NCBI RefSeq assembly: GCF_021287045.1
Contig: NZ_JAJTBG010000001.1
Location: 359,855-423,854, forward strand
Reading direction: 5' to 3'
Source of the DNA: Oryzomicrobium sp.
GTDB taxonomy: Bacteria; Pseudomonadota; Gammaproteobacteria; Burkholderiales; Rhodocyclaceae
DNA: 64,000 nucleotides
Program-made: the position numbers and the translations under genes
Shown: positions 46,266 through 55,069 of the stretch, piece by piece
Layout of the letters: the number at the start of each line of letters is the position of its first letter
How positions within the stretch are numbered: position 1 is the first letter of the stretch
Notes under the pieces: model-generated
The model's input: only the letters and a program-made list of their open reading frames with translations
What the model was told of the DNA's origin: nothing
Database searches by the model: none

Positions 46266-47266
46266 GGTCGGGCTCCCGCTGCATTGGCCGAGGTTGCTGC
46301 ATTCAAGGCCGCCTTGCCCACCAGGCTGACGAAGCTGTCCTCCATGGTGGGGGCGATGGGCCGGGCCGTGGCGCCGGCGATTCCCCGTGCGGCGAGCAGG
46401 GCTTCCAGTTCCGGGCCGCGCCGGGCGGCCTCGTCCACCGTGACGTGGATGCGGCTGCCGAACAGGGCCGCGTCTCGTACCCCGGCGGCGCCTTGGACCA
46501 GGGGCAGGGCCCGGCCCAGGTCGGCGCAGGCGAGGGCCAGCAACTCCCCGTCCAGGCTGTGGCGCTTGATCTCCAGGGGCGTGCCCAGGGCGATCAGCCG
46601 GCCCCGGGCGATCAGGGCGATGCGGTGGCAGTACTCGGCCTCGTCCATGTAGTGGGTGGACACCAGCACCGTCACCCCGTCGCCGCTCAGGGTGTGGATC
46701 AGCTCCCAGAAGCGCCGCCGGGATTCCGGGTCCACCCCGGAGGTGGGCTCGTCGAGGAACAGCACCGGCGGCCGGTGCAGGATCGCCGCGCCCAGGGCCA
46801 GGCGCTGCTTCCAGCCCCCGGCCAGGTTGGCCACCAGCGTGTTCTCCTGGCCCCCCAGGCCAGCCATGGCCACCGCGTAGGCGATGCGGCCGGCCATCTC
46901 GGCGCGGGGCACGCTGTAGATGCCGGCGAAGAAGCGCAGGTTCTCCACCACGCTCAGGTCGCCGTAGAGCGAGAATTTCTGCGACATGTAGCCGATGCGG
47001 GCACGCACCGCCTCGGGCTGCCGGGCCACGTCGATACCCGCCACCCGGGCCTGGCCGGCGCTGGGGTGGAGCAGACCGCAGAGGATGCGGATGAGGGTGG
47101 ATTTGCCCGCCCCGTTGGGGCCGAGAAAGCCCATGATCTCGCCCTGCCCGGCGGCGAAGCTGACGCCGTCCAGGGCGGTGAAGGCGCCGAAGCGCTTGGT
47201 CAGGCCGTCCACGGCGATGGCGGGGGCGGCGGAGGTGGTAGCAAGAGCGGCGTCCGGGGGATTCAT
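46262..47266 (-). CDS. ABC exporter ATPase (second ATPase)
   Basis: The 334-residue ATPase has Walker A GPNGAGKST, a signature-like NLAGGWKQRLALGAAI (GGWKQ in place of LSGGQ), Walker B VLFLDEPTSGVDP and H-loop STHYMDEAE. The C-terminal about 90 residues match the tail of DrrA/YbhF-type transport ATPases. The start overlaps the first ATPase by 4 bases. In E. coli YbhF the two ATPase halves are fused; here they are separate genes. Confidence 0.94.
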   Translation of the reverse strand: MNPPDAALATTSAAPAIAVDGLTKRFGAFTALDGVSFAAGQGEIMGFLGPNGAGKSTLIRILCGLLHPSAGQARVAGIDVARQPEAVRARIGYMSQKFSLYGDLSVVENLRFFAGIYSVPRAEMAGRIAYAVAMAGLGGQENTLVANLAGGWKQRLALGAAILHRPPVLFLDEPTSGVDPESRRRFWELIHTLSGDGVTVLVSTHYMDEAEYCHRIALIARGRLIALGTPLEIKRHSLDGELLALACADLGRALPLVQGAAGVRDAALFGSRIHVTVDEAARRGPELEALLAARGIAGATARPIAPTMEDSFVSLVGKAALNAATSANAAGARP

Positions 47267-48201
47267 GCCGGCGTCTCCGCGTTGTCGAGCAGGGCGACGA
47301 ACAGGTCCTCGATGCTCGGCGCCACCTCGGCGATCTCGCTCACTGGCACCCCGGCGGCGGCCAGGGCGGCGGCGATTCCGGCGCTGCGGCCTGCCGCGTC
47401 CACATGCACGTGCAGGCCGATGCCGATCAGCAGTACGCCGCGCACCCCGGGCTGGCCGGCCAGGGCGTCCCGGGCGCGGCGCGGCTCCGGGCTGACCACT
47501 TCGAGCATGGCCCCGGGCATGCGCGCCTTGAGGCCGGCCGGGGTGTCGCAATGGACCATGCGCCCGCCGTGGAGCAGGGCCAGCCGGTCGCAGCGCTCGG
47601 CCTCGTCCAGGTAGGCAGTGGAAATGACCAGGGCTACGCCCTCGGCGCGCAGGCCGTAGAGGATTTGCCAGAACTCGCGCCGCGACAGGGGATCGACGCC
47701 GGTGGTGGGCTCGTCGAGCAGCACCACCTTGGGGGTGTGCACCAGGGCGCAGGTGAGCCCCAGCTTCTGCTTCATGCCGCCCGAGAGCTGGCCCGCCAGG
47801 CGCTTGCGGAAGGGCAGCATGTCGGAGGCGGCGAGCATGGCGGCGGCCCGGGTCTCGCGCACGTCCCGGGGCACGTCGAACAGGTCGGCGTAGAAGCGGA
47901 TGTTCTCGTCCACCGTCAGGTCCTCGTACAGGCCGAAACGCTGGGGCATGTAGCTGATGTGGCGCTTGGCTTGTTCCGGGTGGGCCAGCACGTCCACCCC
48001 GTCGGCCACGATCTGTCCGCCGTCGGGGCGCATCACCCCGGCCAGCATGCGCATGGTGGTGGTCTTGCCGGCCCCGTCCGGCCCCACCAGGCCGAAGATC
48101 TCGCCGGGCGGGACGGCAAAGCTGAGCCGGTCCACGGCAACGAGGGCACCGAAGCGCTTGCTTACCTCCCGGGCTTCGACGATGGGCGCGCTGGGGGTCA
48201 T
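47263..48201 (-). CDS. ABC exporter ATPase (first ATPase)
   Basis: The 312-residue ATPase has Walker A GPDGAGKTT, signature QLSGGMKQKLGL, Walker B VLLDEPTTGVDP, and STAYLDEAE with the H-loop His replaced by Ala-Tyr, which may weaken its ATPase activity. GPDGAGKTT with Asp is characteristic of the first half of YbhF/RbbA-type proteins. It lies 42 bases downstream of the HlyD-like gene and is coupled to the second ATPase. Confidence 0.93.
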   Translation of the reverse strand: MTPSAPIVEAREVSKRFGALVAVDRLSFAVPPGEIFGLVGPDGAGKTTTMRMLAGVMRPDGGQIVADGVDVLAHPEQAKRHISYMPQRFGLYEDLTVDENIRFYADLFDVPRDVRETRAAAMLAASDMLPFRKRLAGQLSGGMKQKLGLTCALVHTPKVVLLDEPTTGVDPLSRREFWQILYGLRAEGVALVISTAYLDEAERCDRLALLHGGRMVHCDTPAGLKARMPGAMLEVVSPEPRRARDALAGQPGVRGVLLIGIGLHVHVDAAGRSAGIAAALAAAGVPVSEIAEVAPSIEDLFVALLDNAETPA

Positions 48202-48243
48202 CCCGTTTCCTTCATTGCCGTGGGGCCTTGGGCGGGCCGGTGC

Positions 48244-49233
48244 TCAGCGCGGGGCAACGGCAAGGGCGGCGTCCGCCGGCATGCCCGGCACCAGCTCGTG
48301 GCTCGGGTTGTCGATGTCGATCTTGACCCGGTACACCAGGGTCACCCGCTCGGCGTGGGTTTCCACGCTTTTGGGGGTGAACTCGGCCTTGTCGGCGATG
48401 AAGGACAGGCGTCCCCGGTAGCGCTTGCCCGGGTAGCTGTCGGTGGTGACCGTCACCTCCTGGCCCAGGCGCGCCTTGCTCAGGTCGGTTTCGTTCAGGT
48501 AGGCGCGCAGCCAGACGTGATCCAGGTCGGCGATGGTGATGACCGGGGTGCCGGGCACCACGATCTCGCCCAGCTCGGCCTGACGGGTGGTGACCACGCC
48601 GTCGAAAGGCGCGGCGAGGGTGGCGTAGCCCCGCACGATGCGGGCCAGCCGGGCGCTTTCCTCTGCGCTGTGGATGCCGGCCTCGGCCACCAGCACGTTG
48701 CGTTCCGCCGCGGCGGCCAGGGCCCGGTCCCGGGCCAGCACCGCCTCGGCCTGTTTGTAGGCGGCCTCGGCCTGGTCCAGGGCGGCGGCGGAAACGAAGT
48801 CCTTCTGGCGCAGGTCCCGGTTGCGTCGCAGGTCGGCCTGCCGCAGGGCCAGCTCCGCCTCGTCGGTGCTCACGGTGCGCAGGGCCGCCTCCCGGTTCTG
48901 CAAGGCGGAATCATGCTGGCGCTGTTGCACGGCCAGGCCGGCCTCGGCCACCGCCACCTGCTGGGCATAGTCGCTGTCGTCGGCCCGGGCCACCACGGTG
49001 CCCTGCTTGACCCACTGGCCTTCGTTGAAGGGCAGCTCGACGATGCGCGATTGCACCGTCTTGAAGCCGAGCACGCTTTCGTGGGCCTCGATGTTGCCGG
49101 ACAGCATCAGGGTGCCGGCGCCTTCGCGGCCTTCCAGCCAGTCCAGCAGGGGGCGCCCCAGGACGGCGGCGAGCGCCGCCAGGGCGAGGAGGGCGCCGAG
49201 GGCGAGGATCGTTCTTCGTGGTGCGAGAGCCAT
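48244..49233 (-). CDS. HlyD-family periplasmic adaptor, YbhG-like
   Basis: The 329-residue adaptor has a single N-terminal membrane anchor (about 7-28), a lipoyl half-motif (SGNIEAHESVLGFKTVQSRI), a long coiled-coil hairpin (about 90-200) and a second lipoyl half (IVRGYATLAAPFDGVVTTRQAELGEIV). It links the ABC-2 pump to an outer-membrane channel. AGGGAG precedes the ATG at 49233. It is the first gene of the exporter operon; an ArsR-type gene is divergent about 190 bases away. Confidence 0.93.
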   Translation of the reverse strand: MALAPRRTILALGALLALAALAAVLGRPLLDWLEGREGAGTLMLSGNIEAHESVLGFKTVQSRIVELPFNEGQWVKQGTVVARADDSDYAQQVAVAEAGLAVQQRQHDSALQNREAALRTVSTDEAELALRQADLRRNRDLRQKDFVSAAALDQAEAAYKQAEAVLARDRALAAAAERNVLVAEAGIHSAEESARLARIVRGYATLAAPFDGVVTTRQAELGEIVVPGTPVITIADLDHVWLRAYLNETDLSKARLGQEVTVTTDSYPGKRYRGRLSFIADKAEFTPKSVETHAERVTLVYRVKIDIDNPSHELVPGMPADAALAVAPR

Positions 49234-49400
49234 GGCCAACTCCCTGGGGTGCCGGCCGCAGGGGCGGCCGTGAGCGGGAAACCCGGACCTACTCTATTCC
49301 ATTCGTCTGACGGCGGGTTGAGGCCTTGGTTCGTCATGACGCCACCGGCGGTGGCGGTGGGGCATGGCCCTGTCCCTGTCCTGCGCCGTGCTTGCCAGAC

Positions 49401-49420
49401 AATCTAACAATCGTTAGATT
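49401..49420. promoter_or_regulatory. perfect palindrome overlapping the arsR-rhodanese start region
   Basis: AATCTAAC-AATC-GTTAGATT has exact 8-base arms and ends 6 bases before the ATG of the ArsR-rhodanese gene. This placement covers its ribosome-binding region and probably its promoter, as for an autorepressed ArsR-family gene. No purine-rich Shine-Dalgarno other than GA-rich TTGAAAAAATG context is visible. Confidence 0.75.
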
Positions 49421-49426
49421 GAAAAA

Positions 49427-50086
49427 ATGAAAGCAAATATCGCCAAGTCCTGCCTCTATGAACACGTCGCCCGGATCGGCAAGGTGCTGTCCAGCCCGAA
49501 GCGGCTGGAATTGATCGACCTGCTGGCTCAGGGCGAAAAGACGGTGGAGCTTCTCGCCGAGCAGGCCGGCATCGACATGCGCCTGACCAGTGCCCACCTG
49601 CGCGCCCTGCGCGAGGCGCGGCTGGTGGAAACGCGCCGCGAGGGCAAGTTCATCCACTACCGGTTGAGCGGGGCCGACGTGGGCCGGCTCTGGGTCAATG
49701 TCCGCGAGGTGGCCGAGGAGCACTTGGTGGAACTGCGCGTGGCCCTGGAACAGATGGCCGCCGCCCCCGGCGCCCTCAGTGCGGAAAGCCGCGAATCCCT
49801 GCTGGCCAAGGCGCGCAGTGGCGACATCGTGGTGATCGACGTGCGTCCGGAGGCGGAATTCGCCGCCGGCCACCTGCCCTGCGCCCGCTCGATACCCCTG
49901 GCCGAGCTGGAGCAGCGCCTGGCCGAGCTGCCCCTGGGCAAGGCGGTGGTCGCCTACTGCCGGGGTCCGTTCTGCCTGATGTCCGACCAAGCCGTGGCAC
50001 TGCTGCGCCAGCGCGGCTACCAGGCATCCAAGATCAGCGACGGGGTGGCCGAGTGGAGCGCTGGCGGCCTGCCCATCGAAAACTGA
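49427..50086 (+). CDS. ArsR-family regulator fused to a rhodanese domain
   Basis: The 219-residue fusion has a winged-helix ArsR domain (about 10-95: VLSSPKRLELIDLLAQGEKTV, LTSAHLRALREARLV) and a rhodanese domain (about 118-217) with catalytic C178 in AYCRGPFC and DGVAEWSAGG. Other cysteines are C9, C152 and C183. The metal-binding ELCVCDL motif of classical ArsR is absent. A persulfide- or sulfane-sulfur-sensing role, as for other sulfur-responsive ArsR proteins, is plausible but inferred. It heads a rightward operon containing a periplasmic rhodanese. Confidence 0.93.
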   Translation: MKANIAKSCLYEHVARIGKVLSSPKRLELIDLLAQGEKTVELLAEQAGIDMRLTSAHLRALREARLVETRREGKFIHYRLSGADVGRLWVNVREVAEEHLVELRVALEQMAAAPGALSAESRESLLAKARSGDIVVIDVRPEAEFAAGHLPCARSIPLAELEQRLAELPLGKAVVAYCRGPFCLMSDQAVALLRQRGYQASKISDGVAEWSAGGLPIEN

Positions 50087-50124
50087 CGACAAAAACATAA
50101 CCACAACCAACAGAGGAGCCCCCC

Positions 50125-50583
50125 ATGACCCGAGTAACCGCCGCCTGGCGTGGCGGAATGGTGACCGTGTGCGCCCTGGCCTGCCTGTCCGCTCAGGCGG
50201 CGGACATTTCCATGCCGGTGCCCGGCGCCCAGACCGCCGACGGGCTGAAGGTGTTGACCTTCATCGCCAAGGACCCGCCGGGCCAGCGCTGCAACGGCAA
50301 CCTGCAAGTGGCGGCCGAGGTGGCCAACACCTACCGGATTCCCATGCAGTTGCTGCCCGCCAGCCTGGCTCCCGGGCTGCCGGCGCCGGCCGTCTTTTAC
50401 GGCAGCCAGGCGATCGTGGCCGACGGCCGGGACTTCAACGGTGCGGCCAGTTACCAGATCGTCGCCGACGTGCTGGACCTGGAGAACGTGCCCAAACAGG
50501 CTGCGTCGGGCCTGCTCTTCAAAGACGGTGTCCGCCGCGACTTCGACGCCCTGAAGTCCGCTATCAAGGCGGGCGGTAAATAG
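50125..50583 (+). CDS. periplasmic small protein of sulfur operon, possibly thioredoxin-fold
   Basis: The 152-residue protein has a signal peptide (about 1-25, cleavage at AQA-A) and a single cysteine in the mature part (C56 in GQRCNGNLQVAAEVANTY). The pattern LKVLTFIAKDPPG-x2-C followed by a helix, LPAPAVFYG and IVADGRDF resembles a degenerate thioredoxin fold in which one cysteine replaces CxxC; by eye only. GAGGAG precedes the ATG. It is between the ArsR-rhodanese and rhodanese genes (38 and 124 bases). It could carry persulfide on C56. Confidence 0.72.
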   Translation: MTRVTAAWRGGMVTVCALACLSAQAADISMPVPGAQTADGLKVLTFIAKDPPGQRCNGNLQVAAEVANTYRIPMQLLPASLAPGLPAPAVFYGSQAIVADGRDFNGAASYQIVADVLDLENVPKQAASGLLFKDGVRRDFDALKSAIKAGGK

Positions 50584-50707
50584 GGACGCCGCAGTCCCAA
50601 CCTTTTGCATTCCAGGGGCTCCTCTCGCCTAGACGGCAGGCACGGCGCCCGGCTGCCTGTGCTTGGAGGGGCCCATCCCCAGCCCCAATCCCCCAGCAGG
50701 AGAATCC

Positions 50708-51166
50708 ATGTCGTTCATACCGATGCGCGCTGCTGTATTCACCTTCATCCTGGCCATGGCCAGCGCGCCGGCGTTGGCCAGCGAAGAGGCCGTCCAGGCC
50801 ATGGAGGAATACCTGGAGTTCGTCGATTACGGCGGCGCCACCATCTTCCCGGAGCAGATCCCGAAGGAGGATTGGCATAAATTCCACGTCATCGACGCCC
50901 GGGACAAGGCCCAGTACGTCAAGGAGCACATCCCCGGGGCGGTGAACCTGGAATGGCGCCAGGTATTGGCCCAGAAGGCGTCCATCCCCCGGAACAAGCC
51001 GGTGCTCATCTACTGCAACACCGGCAGCCTCTCGGCCCAGGCTGGTTTCGCCCTGCGCGTCGCCGGCTACGACAATGTGCGCATCTTGCAAGGCGGCTTC
51101 TCCGAGTGGAAGGCCAAGGGCGGGCTAGACGCCGCGGCCCGGGCCATGGGCCCGGTGGGGCACTGA
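50708..51166 (+). CDS. periplasmic single-domain rhodanese
   Basis: The 152-residue protein has a signal peptide (1-24, ALA-S), a short N-terminal helix and a rhodanese domain with catalytic C103 in LIYCNTGSLSAQAG and final LQGGFSEWKAKGG. Rhodaneses transfer sulfane sulfur to thiophilic acceptors such as cyanide or protein thiols. CAGGAGAATCC provides the ribosome binding site. The next gene starts two bases after its stop. The position after a secreted protein and before a membrane transporter implies periplasmic sulfur trafficking. Confidence 0.9.
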   Translation: MSFIPMRAAVFTFILAMASAPALASEEAVQAMEEYLEFVDYGGATIFPEQIPKEDWHKFHVIDARDKAQYVKEHIPGAVNLEWRQVLAQKASIPRNKPVLIYCNTGSLSAQAGFALRVAGYDNVRILQGGFSEWKAKGGLDAAARAMGPVGH

Positions 51167-51167
51167 G

Positions 51168-52358
51168 ATGGCGCTCCTGTTCCCCGGGCGGCGCAACGTT
51201 CTTCTGCTGGCGGTCTGCCAGTCCCTGCTGCTTTCCGCCATCGTCATGGCGATGGCCCTGGGCGCCCTGCTCGGCAACACCCTGGCCCCGGACAAGCGCC
51301 TGGCCACCTTGCCGGTGGCCCTGATGGTCATCGGCACCGCTTTGGCTTCCCTGCCGGCCGGATTGCTGATGCGCCGCATCGGCCGGCGCGCCGGCTTCCT
51401 GCTCGGCGTCTCCCTGGGCGTGGCCGGCAGCCTGGTGTGCGCCTTGGCCCTGCACCGGATGTCATTTGCCGGCTTCGCCTTCGGGTATTTTTTGCTGGGG
51501 GCCTATCAGGGCTTCGGCAACTACTACCGTTTCGCCGCCGTGGAGGTCACCGATGCCGCCCACGGCAGCAGGGCCATTTCCTGGGTGGTGGCGGGCGGTG
51601 TGGTGGCCGCCTTCCTCGGCCCCCAGCTAGGCCAGTGGGGGCGGGATTGGGTAGCCGGCGAGTTCTTCGTTGGCTCCTACCTGGTCCAGGGCCTGCTGTC
51701 CGTTGCCGCCTTCGCCCTGCTCGCCCGTCTGGCGCTGCCGCCGGCCGCCGCACCCCAGGCGGGCGAGGCCCGGCCCCTGGCGGAAATCCTGGCCCAGCCG
51801 GCGTTGCGCACCGCCATCCTGGGGGCGGCCGCGGGCTATGCGGTGATGATCATGGTGATGACCGCCACGCCCCTGGCCATGGTGGGCTGCGGCCTGCCGC
51901 GCACTGACGTCACCCCGGTCATCCAGTGGCACGTGGTGGGCATGTTCGCCCCATCGTTCTTCACCGGCATCCTGGTCAAGCGCTGGGGGGCGCTGCGCAT
52001 CATGCAGGCAGGCTTCCTGTTGTTGCTGGTCAACGTCGGCCTGGCCCTGATGGGGAACGACTTCCTCAACTTCCTCTCTGCCCTGGTGTTCCTGGGGGTG
52101 GGCTGGAACTTCGCCTTCATCGGCGGCACCGCCCTGCTCACCCAGGCCTACCGGCCGGCGGAGCAGCTCAAGGTTCAGGCCATCAACGAGAGCGCCGTGT
52201 TCGGCCTGGTGGCCCTGGCGACCCTGTCGGCAGGTTGGCTCTACGACCGTTTCGGCTGGGCGACCCTCAACCTGGCGGTGGTGCCCCTGCTGGTCGTCGC
52301 CCTGGGGGCCGCACTGTTCCTGGAGCGGCGGCAACGCCTGTCCCTGGCTACCGGTTGA
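51168..52358 (+). CDS. MFS transporter of the sulfur operon
   Basis: The 396-residue protein has about 12 hydrophobic helices with MFS loops RRIGRRAGFLLG and DRFGWATLN. The substrate is unknown. Close coupling to the periplasmic rhodanese and ArsR-rhodanese genes suggests export or import of a sulfur compound such as thiosulfate, sulfite or a cyanide product; this is inference from context. It is the last gene of the operon; no clear terminator is seen after the stop. Confidence 0.88.
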   Translation: MALLFPGRRNVLLLAVCQSLLLSAIVMAMALGALLGNTLAPDKRLATLPVALMVIGTALASLPAGLLMRRIGRRAGFLLGVSLGVAGSLVCALALHRMSFAGFAFGYFLLGAYQGFGNYYRFAAVEVTDAAHGSRAISWVVAGGVVAAFLGPQLGQWGRDWVAGEFFVGSYLVQGLLSVAAFALLARLALPPAAAPQAGEARPLAEILAQPALRTAILGAAAGYAVMIMVMTATPLAMVGCGLPRTDVTPVIQWHVVGMFAPSFFTGILVKRWGALRIMQAGFLLLLVNVGLALMGNDFLNFLSALVFLGVGWNFAFIGGTALLTQAYRPAEQLKVQAINESAVFGLVALATLSAGWLYDRFGWATLNLAVVPLLVVALGAALFLERRQRLSLATG

Positions 52359-52429
52359 GCTTGTCGCGCGGCCAGGCTGCGGCGTGGCCGATCTGGCTGG
52401 TGCCGGGGGCCGCGGGCGTGCGCTGCCGA

Positions 52430-52663
52430 TCAGTAACGGCCCGCCAGGCCTAGGGCCGCCGCGATGGCGGCGCGGGCCTGGGGGCTGTTGCGCCAGCAGG
52501 ACGAGCCGGTGAGCTGGGCGCCCCGGGCCAGCAGTTCCTCGACGTCGGCGGTGGCCAGGGCGGCCAGGGAGTGGTAGCCCATCTGCTCGAAGCGGGCGAC
52601 CACGGTGGGGCCAACCCCTTTCAAGGCCAGAAGGGCGGCGCGTTCGGCGGCGGGGAAGGGCAT
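52430..52663 (-). CDS. helix-hairpin-helix protein, 77 residues
   Basis: It begins MPFPAAERAALLALKGVGPTVVARFEQMG, a classic HhH DNA-binding loop (KGVGPTV), and continues LTGSSCWRNSPQARAAIAAALG, typical of a short betaproteobacterial HhH family. The ATG at 52663 is preferred; an upstream ATG at 52717 lies in the terminator hairpin of the next gene. It may bind DNA non-specifically. No partner is evident. Confidence 0.85.
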   Translation of the reverse strand: MPFPAAERAALLALKGVGPTVVARFEQMGYHSLAALATADVEELLARGAQLTGSSCWRNSPQARAAIAAALGLAGRY

Positions 52664-52699
52664 GGCGATGGAAGCGATTTTCGGGAAAACCCCGGACCT

Positions 52700-52745
52700 T
52701 AACGAAAAACGCCCCATCCCGGAAGTTTCTCTGGGATGGGGCGTT
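52700..52745 (-). terminator. intrinsic terminator of the autotransporter gene
   Basis: AACGCCCCATCCC and GGGATGGGGCGTT form a perfect 13-base stem with a 12-base loop, followed on the minus strand by UUUUUCGUU. It lies 17 bases after the autotransporter stop. Confidence 0.9.
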
Positions 52746-52761
52746 GCGTCGGGCCGCCGGA

Positions 52762-54822
52762 TCAGAACGTCATGCGGTAGCCCAGGGAAGCGCCCCAGGA
52801 GGCGTCGCCACCGGAGGTTGCGGCGGAGGCGCTGAGGTTGATGAGGGAGGACTTGCCGATGCGGTGGTCCAGGTCCACCAGCAGACGGGTCCAGTTCTTA
52901 TTGGCCTTCTGCCCGGGGATGGTGAAGCTGTCCAGGCCGATCACCTCGCTCGACGTGCCGCTCAGGGTTTCGTCGATGCGGTGGGCGGCTTCGGCGGCGA
53001 TGCGCAGGTCGGTGCTGGCCGCCAGGGGCGTCTTGGCGGCCAGGCCCAGGCGGAAGTCCTGGCTGCGTTGGGTGGCGGCGGCGAAGCGAGCGGGGAAGCC
53101 GCCACCGGTTTCGGTGTAGCCGTCCATGCGGGTGTCCATCCAGGTGTAGGCGGCGTAGGGCGAGAAGCGGGTGGCGGCCAGGGCGAAGGCGTCCTTCCAG
53201 TCGGTGCGCAGACGCAGGGAGCTGGAGGTGGCGTCCGGCGTGCCGCGGGAAGTGTCGATGGCGATCCCGTTCAGGTAGTTGCGTCGCAGGTTGGCGGCAA
53301 AGCGGCCGTAGTAACCGAGCAGGCTGACCTCGATGCCCCGGCCCAGGTCGGAGGCCACTTCCGCCAGCACGTACTGGCCGTTGTAGCGGGCGCCGCCACC
53401 CAGGCCCCAGCCTTGGCGCGACCAGGCCTGGCCGACGCCGACGCCGATGCGGGTGGCGCCGATGTCCTTGCAGGCGCCGGCTTCCACCAGGTTCACCGAG
53501 CTGTCGGTGGCGTTGTGGTGGGAGGCGTCGGCGGTGGCCCAGGCGCAGGCGCCATTCTGGGTGACGGCGAGGCCGGAATCGAGCAGGGAGCGGTGGTGGG
53601 CGCCGCCCAAGGCCAGGTTGGCGGCGCTGCTGACCGGCTGGGGCGTCTTGCCGGCGGCTTCTTGCAGGGTGGCCATGTAGGCGTCGCGGTTGGGCAGGAA
53701 ACCGCTGCCGATGGGGCTGACCCGGGCGATCCAGGTGATGGGCCGTTCGCGCTCGTCCATGCCCCAGCCGACGATGACCGAACCGTCCTTGTTGGTGGCG
53801 GTGGCCCGTTGCAGCACCAGGCGGTCGCCGATCGCTACCTTGGCAGCGGCGAGCCACTGGGCGACCGATTGCATCCCATCCGTCTGGCTCCAGCGGAACG
53901 CCCGGAAGTCGCTGTCGCCGACGATGACCTGTCCGTTGGCGGAGATCGCGCTGGCGTGGCTGAAGGTACGGTCTCCGTTCAGTCCCAGGGTGCCGATGCC
54001 ATGGACGGCGCCGTCGGCGCTCGTCCAGTAGACCGCCTGCATCCGGTAGTCGTCCGTCGTTAGCGTGCCGGCGATGCGGGCGCCGTTGGCGGATATGCCA
54101 ACCACGTCGCTGTTGGTGTAGCCCCCGGCGGCCAGCAGCGCCAGTTGCTGGCTGGTGTTGGTGCCGCTGCGCCAGATGAAGGACAGGTTATTGTCGGCGG
54201 TGGAATAGTTGCCGGCGACGATGTCGCCGTCGCGGGATACGGCGATGGCTCGGCTATCCGTGACCTCGGGCGAACGCAGCAGGGCCGTCTGGCTCAGGTC
54301 CACCTGGGTGTTGTCGGCCAGCCGCCACAGCACCGCACGGTCGCTGCGCGTATCGACGGTGGAACTGCTGCCCACCACGAATTGCCCGCCCGCCGAAACG
54401 CCCAGTGCCACGCTGCCGGCGGTACCGGGCAGGTTGTCGAGCACGCGGAGCGGACGGTTATTCGTCCAGACGACCGCTTGAGACGTGCCGTCGATGTCGA
54501 TGCCGCCGACGATGACGCTGCCGTCGGCCGAGATGCCGGAAGCGTAGCTTTGCGCCGCTCCCCCCGGCCCGGGCAACAGGTCGTTGCTACCGCCATAGTT
54601 GCTCCAACGCACCGCACTCGCGGTAAAGGGGCCCTGGCTGACCATGCCGACAAAGATCGATCCGTCTGCCGACATGGCCGCCACGTCGGTAATACGGTAA
54701 CCGGGGGGCGGGGAGACTTGGCCGAAACTGTCGGCCAGGCAGGAAGTGCTGAAAAAAGCGAGCGAAATGGCGATACGAAGGCGGTTTGGCGAGAAACAGC
54801 CTGTTTGACCGGTACGCGGCAT
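52762..54822 (-). CDS. autotransporter with SxDG-x-VG (HAF-like) repeat passenger
   Basis: The 686-residue protein has an N-terminal secretion signal (about 1-34). The passenger (about 40-370) contains at least seven repeats of the form S-A-(D/N/G)-G-x3-(V/A)-G, such as SADGSVIVGGI, SANGQVIVGDS and NKDGSVIVGWG, spaced 45-60 residues, which would build a beta-propeller-like stack. The C-terminal about 280 residues form an autotransporter beta-barrel ending in the aromatic sequence YRMTF. The passenger is presumably surface exposed; the role is unknown. A GGGGGA ribosome binding site precedes the ATG. The gene is monocistronic with its own terminator. Confidence 0.9.
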   Translation of the reverse strand: MPRTGQTGCFSPNRLRIAISLAFFSTSCLADSFGQVSPPPGYRITDVAAMSADGSIFVGMVSQGPFTASAVRWSNYGGSNDLLPGPGGAAQSYASGISADGSVIVGGIDIDGTSQAVVWTNNRPLRVLDNLPGTAGSVALGVSAGGQFVVGSSSTVDTRSDRAVLWRLADNTQVDLSQTALLRSPEVTDSRAIAVSRDGDIVAGNYSTADNNLSFIWRSGTNTSQQLALLAAGGYTNSDVVGISANGARIAGTLTTDDYRMQAVYWTSADGAVHGIGTLGLNGDRTFSHASAISANGQVIVGDSDFRAFRWSQTDGMQSVAQWLAAAKVAIGDRLVLQRATATNKDGSVIVGWGMDERERPITWIARVSPIGSGFLPNRDAYMATLQEAAGKTPQPVSSAANLALGGAHHRSLLDSGLAVTQNGACAWATADASHHNATDSSVNLVEAGACKDIGATRIGVGVGQAWSRQGWGLGGGARYNGQYVLAEVASDLGRGIEVSLLGYYGRFAANLRRNYLNGIAIDTSRGTPDATSSSLRLRTDWKDAFALAATRFSPYAAYTWMDTRMDGYTETGGGFPARFAAATQRSQDFRLGLAAKTPLAASTDLRIAAEAAHRIDETLSGTSSEVIGLDSFTIPGQKANKNWTRLLVDLDHRIGKSSLINLSASAATSGGDASWGASLGYRMTF

Positions 54823-55069
54823 TGACTTTCCCCCTTGGAATTATGATCAAAGGGGGCGTTTATATACCGCCGTAAATGGCCTTTCAATACGACTAAAGTA
54901 TTGATTTGTAGAACGTTATATAACCTTTGTCAGAATCCTATTAGGCGTTGGTCATACGGATTATGCCGAATGTAAAACAGGCCTTTGCGCTGGTGGCGTA
55001 AAAGGCCTGTTTGTCAGTAAATTGTCAGAAAATAAAGGTTCTTGGCGAAAAATATTTTCCAGCCGCGAT

